A stretch of 32,154 nt of DNA, from contig JAQUKQ010000022.1 in NCBI GenBank assembly GCA_028718985.1, positions 1 through 32,154 on the forward strand, given 5' to 3'. This document shows positions 14,053-22,599 of this stretch, one piece after another (within the stretch, counting starts at the first letter, position 1; every line of letters begins with the position of its first letter). Source of the DNA: Desulfobulbaceae bacterium (GTDB lineage Bacteria; Desulfobacterota; Desulfobulbia; Desulfobulbales; VMSU01). A program made the translations under genes and the position numbers. Under the pieces are notes generated by a model that was not told the DNA's origin, did no database searches, and saw nothing but the letters and a program-made list of their open reading frames with translations.

Positions 14053-15297
14053 ATGATCTCATTGAATGAAGCCGTGGCGATTGTCAAAAATAACCTGCCG
14101 CCGTCAGGCGAGAAGTCTCTGTCTTTAGCCGAGGCTTTGGGGCACTTTTTGGCGGAGGATATCGTAGCACCTGAACCATCGCCACGCTACACCAACTCGG
14201 CAATGGACGGCATTGCGGTGCGCTTTGTCGATGTGGCAGGGGCGAAGGAAGAGTCTCCGGTGCTGCTTACGATCATCGGTGAGAGCCGGGCTGGATTACC
14301 ATTTTCTGGCAGTGTCGGTGTTGGTGAGGCTGTTCGCATCAGCACCGGGGCGATGCTTGCTGATGGTGCCGATACGGTAATTCGCCTGGAAGAGACCCGT
14401 GAGGCTGGCAACAGCGTTGCCGTACTTGCGGTGCGGAAAAAAGGCCAGGATGTCAGGCGCCAGGGAGAGGAGTTTGAGACTGGAACGCTGCTGTTACGCC
14501 GGGGGACAAGGCTTGCTGCGCCACAGGCGGCTTTGCTGGCAGCCGTGGGTATCGATCATGTGCGGGTGTTTACGCCCTGCACCGTTGCCTTGCTGGTTAC
14601 CGGTTCTGAGTTGGTTGCCGCTGGAGACCAGATCGAGAGGTATCAAATCCGCGATTCTAACATGATGATGCTGCAGGCGGCGGTTCGTGAGGCTGGAGGC
14701 AACCTGCTCTCCAGCCGACGAGTCGTTGATGAGCGGGAGGCGACCTCGGAGGCGATTGCAACGTCTGACGCCGACATCATCCTCTGTACCGGTGGGGTCT
14801 CGGTTGGTCGTCACGATCATGTCAAGGAGGCTGCAGAAGAGAATGGCTTTGCCCCGCTTTTTTGGCGAATCCGCCAAAAGCCGGGGAAGCCGCTCTACTG
14901 CGCGCGCAAGGGCAACACTCTGCTTTTTGGATTGCCGGGGAATCCGGTTTCGGCCTTTATGTGTTTTGCTCATTATGTCCGGCCGGTGCTGGGGGCCCTC
15001 TGTGGCCAACCATTCGGCTGGCCAAGCTGCATGGCGCAGGCCGTGGTTAAGCTCACCAATAAGGGCAGTCGTCCTAATATGGTAAGGGTTCGGCTAACCG
15101 CAACGCCAGAAGGAGGGCATGGGGTCGGCAGTGTTGAGCACCAGGGGTCACACATGTTGACTTCTTTGGCGGAGGCCAATGGTTATGTGATCCTCGAACC
15201 TGGGCAGAGCGTTGACGTTGGGGAGATGATTAGGGTGTATTCCTATGACTTCCGCTGTGAACCGGGAACGGTTTGGAGACACTTGTATCTCTCATGA
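14053..15297 (+). CDS. moeA: Molybdopterin molybdenumtransferase MoeA
   Basis: A 414-residue protein that inserts molybdate into adenylated molybdopterin. Family landmarks are SAMDGIAVR near residue 50, MoeA N-terminal barrel blocks (VRISTGAMLADGADTVIRLEE), GSELVAAGDQIERYQIRDSN, the catalytic MogA-like part with CTGGVSVGRHDHVKE, and KPGKPLYCARKGNTLLFGLPGNPVSAF. The C-terminal domain IV follows. The start is ATG 14053, 9 bases after GGGAGG (14038-14043); the upstream in-frame ATG at 14023 overlaps the previous gene and is rejected. It sits between the MoaC-MogA fusion and the MOSC gene with short gaps, so it is in the same transcript. Confidence 0.96.
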   Translation: MISLNEAVAIVKNNLPPSGEKSLSLAEALGHFLAEDIVAPEPSPRYTNSAMDGIAVRFVDVAGAKEESPVLLTIIGESRAGLPFSGSVGVGEAVRISTGAMLADGADTVIRLEETREAGNSVAVLAVRKKGQDVRRQGEEFETGTLLLRRGTRLAAPQAALLAAVGIDHVRVFTPCTVALLVTGSELVAAGDQIERYQIRDSNMMMLQAAVREAGGNLLSSRRVVDEREATSEAIATSDADIILCTGGVSVGRHDHVKEAAEENGFAPLFWRIRQKPGKPLYCARKGNTLLFGLPGNPVSAFMCFAHYVRPVLGALCGQPFGWPSCMAQAVVKLTNKGSRPNMVRVRLTATPEGGHGVGSVEHQGSHMLTSLAEANGYVILEPGQSVDVGEMIRVYSYDFRCEPGTVWRHLYLS

Positions 15298-15311
15298 AGA
15301 AGGAGGAGGGA

Positions 15312-15743
15312 ATGGCGCACGTAGAGGCGGTTTGCATCAGTGACAAGAAAGGAGTCGTCAAGCGGGAGCGGGCAGAAGTCATGCTCAAGGCTGCCTGGGG
15401 CATGGAGGGTGACGCCCACGCCGGGGAGTGGCATCGGCAGATATCGCTGTTAGCCGGTGAGTCTATTGACAACGTTAAAAAAATCTTGCCTACCCTTAAG
15501 AATGGGGCCTTTGCCGAAAATATCATCACCCGAGGTCTCGATCTTACATCATTAACAATTGGTGATCGATTGCGGGTGGGTGAAGAGGTGCTTCTTGAAA
15601 TTACTCAGATAGGTAAGGAGTGCCACAATCAGGGCTGTGCCATCAAAAAAGCGACCGGGGATTGCATCATGCCGCGCGAGGGGCTGTTTGCCAAGGTGAT
15701 TGAGGGCGGTCTGTTGAAGCCGGGTGACAGCATTAAGGTCTAG
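15312..15743 (+). CDS. MOSC-domain protein
   Basis: A 143-residue stand-alone MOSC domain, the fold of the molybdenum cofactor sulfurase C-terminus and of YiiM/YuaD. Visible landmarks are GMEGDAHAGEWHRQISLLAGESID near residue 33, split by normal spacing, the FAENI motif, GDRLRVGEEVLLEITQIG, and the cysteine-bearing CHNQGCAI, where the conserved cysteine sits. MOSC proteins bind Moco or handle sulfur for it, and small ones close to moa genes are common. GGAGG precedes ATG 15312; the upstream in-frame ATG at 15273 overlaps moeA and is rejected. It is 14 bases after moeA. Its last 11 bases overlap the convergent UPF0462 gene. The exact reaction is unknown. Confidence 0.9.
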   Translation: MAHVEAVCISDKKGVVKRERAEVMLKAAWGMEGDAHAGEWHRQISLLAGESIDNVKKILPTLKNGAFAENIITRGLDLTSLTIGDRLRVGEEVLLEITQIGKECHNQGCAIKKATGDCIMPREGLFAKVIEGGLLKPGDSIKV

Positions 15744-16281
15744 CAGGAGAGGCTTGCCAGGGTTGAAAAAAATGCGGTTGGTGAAAATCCGGACGTGGGC
15801 CCGGCACGGGGAAGGCTGCCAGGTAGCGCCGATTTGGTGCTTGGCCATGAATGGCGTAGGCATTGGCGCGGCATAGTCGGGTTGGCAGATAGGATGAGCT
15901 AACCAGTGCGGTTCCGTGCCAGGTCCCTTCGACTATTTTTGTGTCGAAGGAGAGGGAGATATCCTGTCGTTGTATCTTTCGGATGCCGGAAAAGAGTAGG
16001 GCCAGGTAGTGGCCATGTGGGCCAAATTCCAACTCCAGGTAGTGGCCGGCGTCATTGGCCAAGAAAAGTTCTATCACCTCGAAGTTCCAAAGCGAAGCAG
16101 TCCTGCCAGGTTCAGTTGCAGGCGGCTTGTCATCATGAAACTTTGCCGTAATTTTGACGGAAAGCCCTTCCGCATTTAAGGCAAAAGCCACTTCACTTCT
16201 CTCGGAGGGTAGGGCCTGCTCTCCATTCCAAAGCTGGTCGATAACCCAATGTGACCATTTCGTCACTCTCTCTGTTTGCAT
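15733..16281 (-). CDS. UPF0462 (C4orf33-like) family protein, CBM9-like fold
   Basis: A protein of about 182 residues without signal peptide. It matches the family named after human C4orf33: LWNFEVIELFLANDAGHYLELEFGP, GHYLALLFSGIRK, QDISLSF, EGTWHGTALVSSSYLP, NAYAIHG, RRYLAAFPVPG and PDFHQPHFFQP follow in family order. The fold resembles the carbohydrate-binding module 9 / DOMON-like sandwich, but no function is known. The chosen start is ATG 16281; a GTG at 16299 would add six residues. Neither has a good ribosome-binding site. It is convergent with the MOSC gene (11-base tail overlap) and lies 59 bases downstream of fliW on the same strand. It may be unrelated to motility. Confidence 0.78.
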   Translation of the reverse strand: MQTERVTKWSHWVIDQLWNGEQALPSERSEVAFALNAEGLSVKITAKFHDDKPPATEPGRTASLWNFEVIELFLANDAGHYLELEFGPHGHYLALLFSGIRKIQRQDISLSFDTKIVEGTWHGTALVSSSYLPTRLCRANAYAIHGQAPNRRYLAAFPVPGPRPDFHQPHFFQPWQASPARP

Positions 16282-16340
16282 TTCGGAAATTTGCGGCACT
16301 GCTCGATTGCAACGTCTGCCGGTCGTTTACTGCTGGAGCA

Positions 16341-16775
16341 TCAGGCAGCCATGACCGGCCAGCAAAGGTCATATTGGGCAGGGTCGAGGAGTACCTGTTT
16401 AGCAAGTTTTTTGGTAGGGTTGAGGACAACCGGTCCTAAGAGGTTCGCGGTCATTGCCTCTGGTTGTCCTTTGGGGATGGTCAGGATGACCAGGATCTCC
16501 AGTTCACTTTGGCTGGCAACCTGCAGTTCCTGCTGGCAATGGGGCGGGATGGCTGGTTGATACGCTTGATTGATGATCGTAGGCTGAATGACGACAAAGG
16601 CGAGGTCTGGATTGCCTACTGACTGTAGCCACCAGAAGGCAGATTTCGGGCCATGGGGCAGAAGAATGAATTGGCGTTCCTCGGCAAAGCCCAGCAAAGG
16701 GGTGGTCATGGTGATGATTTTATCCTCGTCGATTTCGAGGTTGCCGAATCTGTTTGTGCGAATGATCGTTGTCAT
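16341..16775 (-). CDS. fliW: Flagellar assembly factor FliW
   Basis: A 144-residue cytoplasmic protein that binds flagellin and, when free, the regulator CsrA, so linking flagellin translation to its own export. Family landmarks are FGNLEIDEDKIITMTTPLLGFAE near the start, an aromatic stretch (FWWLQSVGNPDLAFVVIQP), the ILVILTIPKG strand and TANLLGPVVLNPTKKLAKQVLL in the second half. csrA lies 73 bases upstream on the same strand, the classic pairing for the FliW-CsrA partner switch, and both follow flgL. Flagellin itself is not in this window. The start ATG is consistent with the family length of about 140-160. Confidence 0.95.
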   Translation of the reverse strand: MTTIIRTNRFGNLEIDEDKIITMTTPLLGFAEERQFILLPHGPKSAFWWLQSVGNPDLAFVVIQPTIINQAYQPAIPPHCQQELQVASQSELEILVILTIPKGQPEAMTANLLGPVVLNPTKKLAKQVLLDPAQYDLCWPVMAA

Positions 16776-16848
16776 GAGCTGGCCTGCAGGGTGTTGGTGT
16801 CACTGCTTGGCAGAAGAGGATGGCTCTTTGCCCTTACCTGTTTTTGAT

Positions 16849-17097
16849 TTAAATCTTACGGGCGGTATTTTGCTCGAGGAGCTGGGTGATGTGGTCCAGG
16901 TCGGTTGGAGGCTCGCTTGCCGCCGCTTTTCGGTTCTCATCCTGAATGCGGGCCAGAACTTCTTCCCGGTGAACGGCAACATGGCTAGGGGCTTTGACGC
17001 CCAATTTGATTTGGCCGCCTTTTATTTCGAGAAGTGTAACGGTGATGTGCTCATCAATGACAATGGCCTCTCCAACCTTTCTGGTCAGAATCAGCAT
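16849..17097 (-). CDS. csrA: Carbon storage regulator CsrA
   Basis: An 82-residue RNA-binding regulator. The N-terminus MLILTRKVGEAIVI and the core IKGGQIKLGVKAPSHVAVHREEV are the typical CsrA signature, with the RNA-contacting residues near the first strand and in VHREE. The C-terminal tail (about 60-82, DHITQLLEQ) is longer than the E. coli protein and fits species that pair CsrA with FliW. It binds GGA-containing leaders to block translation, flagellin mRNA being the main known target in such species. AAGGAGG lies about 9 bases before the ATG. It follows flgL by 55 bases and precedes fliW. Confidence 0.97.
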   Translation of the reverse strand: MLILTRKVGEAIVIDEHITVTLLEIKGGQIKLGVKAPSHVAVHREEVLARIQDENRKAAASEPPTDLDHITQLLEQNTARKI

Positions 17098-17152
17098 AGG
17101 AAAACCCTCCTTGGTTGCCTAGGTGTGTACGGTGGCGGCAACTATACAGCGC

Positions 17153-19159
17153 TTACCGTAAATAATCAACCAGGCTGAGCTGCATGGTCTTCGAGGCAGA
17201 GGAGAGGGCGGCTTCGTAGGCGGTTTCCTTGGCTTTCAGCTCCAGGATTGCCTTGACCATATCGGTGTCTTGCACCTCGGAGAGGTTTTCCTTGGTGGTA
17301 AGGATCATGTTGCTATAAATCTGGCTCTGAATGTCGATCCGATTCGCCCGGGAGCCGAAGTCTGAGACTTGGCTGGTCAGGTTCTCCATCAGGGTGTCCA
17401 GATTGCCAAGCGATTGATTGATTCCTTCATTCTGCATGAATTCGAAGCTGACGCCGGTCGCTTTCAGGAAGTTGCTGCCGTCTTCTGTTAGAGCGATGGT
17501 GTAGCGAGGGTTATCGGGGTAGCTGGCGTTGTCGGCACTGATCGACAGATGGCCATCGGTCGTCCAACTGGCGCTGACATGGGGAATGCCATTAATCTTG
17601 GCGGTGACGCTCTCCAAGGTGTCGACTGTGGGGTCAACGCTAATGGTCATTGCTGTCAAGGTTGGCGGGGAGGTGTCGTGGTCGAGAACGGAGACTTTGA
17701 ATGTCCCCGCCGTAAACAGAGCTTCGCCTGCTAAGAGTGTTTCCGGCTCAAGGCCTGTGGCGTTACTGTCTAAGGTGACGTTGGTGGCGGTAGCGGAGTG
17801 GATACCGGTTATGCTGGTGAACTTGTTGCCGCGCAGGGAATCTTCCAGGGATTTTAGCGTGCTGAAGATGGTGGTGTCCATGACGCCGGACTTACCGTTT
17901 TCACCAACGGTCATGGTGTTGGTTTTACCGATCTTGATCTGTAAGTCGTTGACCCGATCACCGGCATAACGCACGGTGCCGCTTCGCTCATGGATGCTGA
18001 AGACTTCGATCTTGCCGTCATTTGGCGTGTCACCTGCTTCGCCGCTTGTAGCCGTGCCGCCCGCCAGGCCGAGAGGGGTTAAGGCGGTATCGGTTGCAGC
18101 GCTTGTCTCGATGATGAACTTACGATCGGAGCGCAGTTGCAGAGAGCCGAAAGAGACTTGCTCTCCGGCGACACCCGAGCCCGCTCCTGTGAGTTGGGTG
18201 ATGGTTTCGCCATTGGCGGAGGTCTCAACATGGATGTTGCGGCCGTCGATGGCTGTGAGCTGCAATATCCCATTTTGGTCGCGAGTGGCTGTGAGGCCCG
18301 TTTGGGTGGTCTTGGCGTTGATGGCGTTGAGGATGGTGTTGTCAGTGTCTGTGGCGATGATGTTGGTGGGGGACGCAAAAATATCTACGCCGTTGATTAT
18401 TAAGTCGCCGGTATCGAGGATCCCTGTGCCGAGCGCCACAGGTCCACTGGCTTTTGCCTCAGCTGAGACGATGATTGCTTTGACGCCGGTCTTGTTTGCA
18501 ATGTCGTTGACGACCTTGGCCTTGGCCTCTGCCGAGGCGTCGGCGTATACGTCTGAACCCGTATCGTTACTGGAGCCAAGGACGGCAATGCCGTTGATCG
18601 TCAGGTCTCCTGTTGCGATTTGATAGCCGGAGGATGCAGGCAGAGGGCCGGAGAGGGTGGCCGGTGCTTTGCCGTTAACCCAATATCCATCTCCCTTGTC
18701 CATCATGAATGGCATCGGTTCATCTGCTGGATAGCCGGTAGTGCGATAGCCACCAAAGATGTATTTGCCGTTGACTTGTGTGTTCGCAAGGGCCACCGCC
18801 TGCTCGTGCATGTTTTTGATCTCTTCGGCGATCGCTTCGCGGTTGGCGGCACTGTTACCGGGGCTAGTGGCTTGAATGGCCAGGGTCTTGGCTCGTAGGG
18901 CCAGATCCTTCATCTGGGTCAGGGCAGATTCGGCGGCGGTGATGATGGTGTTGCCATTCTGAATGTTTTCGGTGAATTGACCCAGTTCGGTGATGACGGT
19001 GCGGAAACGCAGGGCGCTGGCCAGATTAACCGGTTGATCCGACAGTTTGCTCATCTGCATACCGGACGAGATCTGCTCATTGATCTTGCCCATATCAGTG
19101 GTGATTTTGCCGAGATTTGTATTGATCCTCGAATAGATGGTGTTCAGAGTTGTGCGCAT
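17153..19159 (-). CDS. flgL: Flagellar hook-associated protein FlgL (HAP3), enlarged
   Basis: A 668-residue protein; E. coli FlgL has 317 residues. The N-terminal flagellin-like domain is typical (INEQISSGMQMSKLSDQPV, ALRFRTVITELGQF, NGKYIFGGYRT at about 130-139), as is the C-terminal helix (EVQDTDMVKAILELKAKETAYEAALS). The centre holds two Flagellin_IN-like repeats, each starting GDL-x-INGV/I (about 184 and 251) and ending in AIDGRNIHVET-type strands, followed by further beta-rich sequence. These extra domains would face outward from the filament junction. It is a junction protein between hook and filament. It starts 4 bases after the flgK stop, so translation is probably coupled. Confidence 0.95.
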   Translation of the reverse strand: MRTTLNTIYSRINTNLGKITTDMGKINEQISSGMQMSKLSDQPVNLASALRFRTVITELGQFTENIQNGNTIITAAESALTQMKDLALRAKTLAIQATSPGNSAANREAIAEEIKNMHEQAVALANTQVNGKYIFGGYRTTGYPADEPMPFMMDKGDGYWVNGKAPATLSGPLPASSGYQIATGDLTINGIAVLGSSNDTGSDVYADASAEAKAKVVNDIANKTGVKAIIVSAEAKASGPVALGTGILDTGDLIINGVDIFASPTNIIATDTDNTILNAINAKTTQTGLTATRDQNGILQLTAIDGRNIHVETSANGETITQLTGAGSGVAGEQVSFGSLQLRSDRKFIIETSAATDTALTPLGLAGGTATSGEAGDTPNDGKIEVFSIHERSGTVRYAGDRVNDLQIKIGKTNTMTVGENGKSGVMDTTIFSTLKSLEDSLRGNKFTSITGIHSATATNVTLDSNATGLEPETLLAGEALFTAGTFKVSVLDHDTSPPTLTAMTISVDPTVDTLESVTAKINGIPHVSASWTTDGHLSISADNASYPDNPRYTIALTEDGSNFLKATGVSFEFMQNEGINQSLGNLDTLMENLTSQVSDFGSRANRIDIQSQIYSNMILTTKENLSEVQDTDMVKAILELKAKETAYEAALSSASKTMQLSLVDYLR

Positions 19160-19163
19160 AGCG

Positions 19164-21725
19164 TCACCGAATTGTTTCTAGCAGAGTTACCATCATCTCA
19201 TCCGCGGTAGAGATGAGTTTTGCTGCTGCTGAATAGGCGTGTTGAAATTTGATCAGGTTCGACATCTCCTCATCAAGCGATACTCCGGAGGTGGCATCTC
19301 TGATTTCGTTGAGTTGGTCGAATACCAGATTGTTATACTCCAAATCGGAGTTGATACTCTTGCCCTTCAGGCCGATATCGGCGACCAGGGAGTTGTAGAA
19401 GCCGTCCAGGGTGTCGGTCTGTGATCCATGCCCCGTGAATGTGATGTTCTCATCCCCCTGAATATTGGTGATCAACAGGGAGTTTGTGTTGTCACCACGA
19501 AATATTTCGCCAAAGCTATTGATTTTTCCGGCGGCCAGATTGTCCAGGTTGTCGGTGACGGCTTGGTTGAGCCCTATGGTGCCGGCGCTGTGGCCACTGA
19601 AAAAAGTGTTGATGCCGATGGCGGCCAAGAAGTTGGAGGTGTCGTTGCCAAAGGCGAAATTGTGGTTGCCGTCAGGCGTTAAGAGCAGTTGATTGCCAAC
19701 GACGCTTGCGCTTACCCAGGGGGTCGGTGCTGGAACGGTCGGATCGTTAACGGCATTTTTGATACTGTTGTTGATGGTGCTCGCGACGTCATCTAAGGTG
19801 TAAGCCCGGGTCAGGTCTATTTTGACGGGCTGGGCCAGGGCAAGTGAGCCGTTTGTGTTGTAGAGAAAGAGGTCGAAAGTGCCGCCATCGGTTTGCAGGG
19901 TGTCGGCGTAGTCGAGGCCCATGAGGGAGTTGGAGACACTGCCGTTGGTGTAGTCAAAGCTCAGTTTGCCATCGTCAGGGCTCTTATCGACAGCAGCCAT
20001 GCCAGGACCTGCCCAACCTAGTTGCACCAGTTTATTGTCATTAGCACCGCCATCGATAATGATTGGACCATTATGGGAGAAGAGGGCTAGTTCGCCGGTG
20101 TTGTGTGTGGCATCGGCTTTGTAATTGCCAACGGTCAAGCCGATTTTGTCGATAGTGGTGGCGCCAGGGATGCTGCTGAGGTCTGCGATGTCGATTGTTG
20201 ACTCATCCCCCTTGTTCCTGTTTCGTAGGACGATAGAGTTAGCTGGCCCACCGTTGGTGCCGTCGCCAAGGACGGCATCAATCGTGATTTTTGGTATGTT
20301 TGTTTGGGGTGAAGGCAGACCAACATTGTTGTTGTAGTTACTAATAGCGGTATTGATTGTTGCGACAAGATTGTTGGCCAGTGTTGCTGGGTCGGTATCA
20401 TTGTTTGGCAGGGTGGTGCTGTCCACTGTGTAGGAAATAGCGAGACCGTTAATGGTAAAGCTTAGTGTTGAGGCATCTTCTCCTGCTGTCATAGCCGTTA
20501 CGGTACCCCCTGCCACCTGTGTCGTCATCCTGGCCAATACCCCGGCCGAGGCGCTATTGATCGCTTCTGCCGCGTTGGCGGTCTTGCCCATTGCCAAGCC
20601 GTTGATGAGCCCCGATTTGTCGATCCTGCCAATGTCGTGTCCATTGATTGTTAACGAGCCGGCGGCCAAAGTTTCACTGGCGGTGAGCGGGTCGACCGTG
20701 GTGTTGAGGAGAACGGCGTTATCGGCGGACTCGGAGCTGGTCAATTTGTCGGAAAAACTGACCAGCCCTACCCCTTGGCTGTGCTGCTGATTAAACTCCC
20801 GAATGATGGCATTGGCCAAGCCATCCAGGCGGCCAAGGTAGTTGTTCGGGTCGCCCTCTGCCAGTTGGTTGTTGATTTCCATTAAGCCGCCGATTTTGCT
20901 GCCTAAGATAGTACTATTGTCGAGGGCGGCGCGTGTCTCCTTGCCGGTCGACTGAACATTGACCCATTGCAGGGTATTGTCCTTCCAGTCTAGACTCCAC
21001 GCCTCGTTGTTATTGACCAAGGAGTGCCCGTCAGACATCATGATGGTGTAGGCCCCGCTGCCTGACTCATAGTAGTTGATGTCTAGGTAACCACCTAGAT
21101 CTTTCATCAGATTGTCTCTGGTGTCCCGCAGGTCATTTTGCTGTTGCTGGGAGGTTTCTGAAGTGGTGATTTTAACATTCAGATCGGCAAGTTGTTTGGT
21201 AAGGGAGTTGACTTCACCAATGGCAGCTCGTAAAGCAACCCCGGTCTCGTAACGGGTTTGGGACAACTCGTTATTCATACTATGCAGCTGCTCATTTAAG
21301 AGCTGCGCCTGTTGGATAACTGTCTGACGGTTAGAGCTAAGCTCTGGATTGTTGCTCAAAGCCTGCCAAGACTCAAACAATTTGCTGAGGAGATCGTTGA
21401 CCGCAAGTCCTGGAACTTCGTTGAAAGAGGTTTCGATGACCCGCATGGATTGTTGTTGGGTGGTAAGGTTGTTGATGGTGGAATTTTGGCTCATCAGCCG
21501 CTGAACCATAAACAGGTCGTATTGTCTGCTGATGCTGTCGCCGCGGACGCCATTTCCTTGAAAGCCGATGCCGGTAGGGGTGGCGACTGAAGTGGTCAGG
21601 CCAAGGACCTGCCGTGAGTACCCCGGCGTGTTAACGTTTGCAATATTATGGCCGGTAACGGTGATAGCTGACATGTGAGTCAGCAGGGCTTCTTTGGCAA
21701 TATTAAGGGTGGCGGAAACACTCAT
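19164..21725 (-). CDS. flgK: Flagellar hook-associated protein FlgK (HAP1), enlarged
   Basis: An 853-residue protein; enterobacterial FlgK is about 550. The N-terminus is diagnostic: ITVTGHNIANVNTPGYSRQV and the region with QNSTINNLTTQQQSMRVIETSFNEVPG. The C-terminus ends with GVSLDEEMSNLIKFQHAYSAA and the terminal helix, as in rod/hook/HAP proteins. The centre has extra beta-rich segments, including a Flagellin_IN-like start (GSLTINGHDIGRI, about 350) and a run of T/N/D-rich strands up to about 700. These may form decorated outer domains. FlgK is the first junction protein on the hook. GGAG lies about 7 bases before the ATG. The gene follows flgN by 2 bases. Confidence 0.95.
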   Translation of the reverse strand: MSVSATLNIAKEALLTHMSAITVTGHNIANVNTPGYSRQVLGLTTSVATPTGIGFQGNGVRGDSISRQYDLFMVQRLMSQNSTINNLTTQQQSMRVIETSFNEVPGLAVNDLLSKLFESWQALSNNPELSSNRQTVIQQAQLLNEQLHSMNNELSQTRYETGVALRAAIGEVNSLTKQLADLNVKITTSETSQQQQNDLRDTRDNLMKDLGGYLDINYYESGSGAYTIMMSDGHSLVNNNEAWSLDWKDNTLQWVNVQSTGKETRAALDNSTILGSKIGGLMEINNQLAEGDPNNYLGRLDGLANAIIREFNQQHSQGVGLVSFSDKLTSSESADNAVLLNTTVDPLTASETLAAGSLTINGHDIGRIDKSGLINGLAMGKTANAAEAINSASAGVLARMTTQVAGGTVTAMTAGEDASTLSFTINGLAISYTVDSTTLPNNDTDPATLANNLVATINTAISNYNNNVGLPSPQTNIPKITIDAVLGDGTNGGPANSIVLRNRNKGDESTIDIADLSSIPGATTIDKIGLTVGNYKADATHNTGELALFSHNGPIIIDGGANDNKLVQLGWAGPGMAAVDKSPDDGKLSFDYTNGSVSNSLMGLDYADTLQTDGGTFDLFLYNTNGSLALAQPVKIDLTRAYTLDDVASTINNSIKNAVNDPTVPAPTPWVSASVVGNQLLLTPDGNHNFAFGNDTSNFLAAIGINTFFSGHSAGTIGLNQAVTDNLDNLAAGKINSFGEIFRGDNTNSLLITNIQGDENITFTGHGSQTDTLDGFYNSLVADIGLKGKSINSDLEYNNLVFDQLNEIRDATSGVSLDEEMSNLIKFQHAYSAAAKLISTADEMMVTLLETIR

Positions 21726-21727
21726 GG

Positions 21728-22219
21728 CTAGACTCCGCAGCTGATATAGCTTGGCATGTTTTTGCCTCGTGCCAGGGAGCGGCCCGGGATGCGGTAGGTG
21801 TTGTCAGCCTCGGCGGGTCTGGTGATCAGGGCGATGGCGTCGCTCAAATAGCGCAAGGTATCTTCGGTGAAGCGCTTGTTGATTGTGTTTTTGGTCTGAA
21901 TTTCTTGTCGGACGTTGGTGATTTTAGTTTTGTAGCTGTCGATCAGGCTGGATTGTTCAGGTGTCAGGCTGGTTGAGGCAGGATCTTTACGCAGCGCCGA
22001 AAACGAGCTTTGCAGTGCATCGTCAAGGTAGTGGATCTTGGAGAGGAGGACATCCTTTTGATGGCTTATGCGAAAGAGTTCCTGGGTGCTCATTGTCCGG
22101 AGCGCCTTGCTCTCTTCATGGAGGCTGGCAAGGAGATCTTGGGAGAGCTTGAGGCTGACAGCCAGACCTTCAATAATCTCTTGCCCACTTTTGGTCTTTG
22201 TTTCGCTTGTTGTGGTCAT
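21728..22219 (-). CDS. flgN: FlgN-family flagellar export chaperone
   Basis: A 163-residue helical protein placed directly before flgK, the usual position of the chaperone that delivers FlgK and FlgL to the export gate. The sequence is a long amphipathic helix pair (GLAVSLKLSQDLLASLHEESKALRT, then ELFRISHQKDVLLSKIHYLDD) followed by a helical tail (SLIDSYKTKITNVRQEIQTKNTINKRF), the FlgN pattern. The C-terminal 25 residues are basic and likely disordered. Sequence identity in this family is low, so context carries much of the call. It ends 2 bases before flgK and starts 60 bases after the flgJ stop. There is no flgM between them. Confidence 0.85.
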   Translation of the reverse strand: MTTTSETKTKSGQEIIEGLAVSLKLSQDLLASLHEESKALRTMSTQELFRISHQKDVLLSKIHYLDDALQSSFSALRKDPASTSLTPEQSSLIDSYKTKITNVRQEIQTKNTINKRFTEDTLRYLSDAIALITRPAEADNTYRIPGRSLARGKNMPSYISCGV

Positions 22220-22279
22220 TGTTGCACCTTCTTTGGGTGGACGATGATTCTCATATCCGAAAGAGAAATCATCGCCTTG

Positions 22280-22585
22280 CTATTTTGTCGGGGGTGTTAT
22301 CCCGCCTGAGAGTTGTTTGTAGAGGACATCCGCCAGGCCAAGCCCTCTGCCACTGGCGATCTCTTTGGATAATCCTTCATCGTACATTGACTGATACATA
22401 TCCTCTGCGTAACCGCTGGTGAAGAGGCCGTCTTTCGGGACGGTCTTGCGCATGGCGGTCAGCATTTGCTGGATAATAATGGCCTCGAAATTTTGACAGG
22501 CCTCTTTCAATTTCCTCTCTTTAGGTGTATCGGTTGTTTGCCCAATTTTCTTGAATGGAAACGAGGGGCTCTGTTGAATCTGCAT
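22280..22585 (-). CDS. flgJ: FlgJ N-terminal rod-binding protein (no muramidase domain)
   Basis: A 101-residue protein matching only the N-terminal rod-binding domain of FlgJ: LKEACQNFEAIIIQQMLTAMRKTVPKDGLF and SGYAEDMYQSMYDEGLSKEIASGRGLGLADVLYKQL are in family order. E. coli FlgJ has about 313 residues with a C-terminal peptidoglycan hydrolase; that domain is absent here, which is normal for many deltaproteobacteria and others, where a separate hydrolase opens the wall. It helps cap and assemble the rod in the periplasm. It starts 14 bases after the flgI stop on the same strand. Confidence 0.93.
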   Translation of the reverse strand: MQIQQSPSFPFKKIGQTTDTPKERKLKEACQNFEAIIIQQMLTAMRKTVPKDGLFTSGYAEDMYQSMYDEGLSKEIASGRGLGLADVLYKQLSGGITPPTK

Positions 22586-22599
22586 GGCGTGGCTCTCAA

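Noticed and set aside
17529-18623. Long plus-strand open frames opposite flgL (up to 215 codons)
   Set aside because: They mirror the flgL coding sequence, have no ribosome-binding sites and show no recognisable domains, while flgL is unmistakable on the minus strand.
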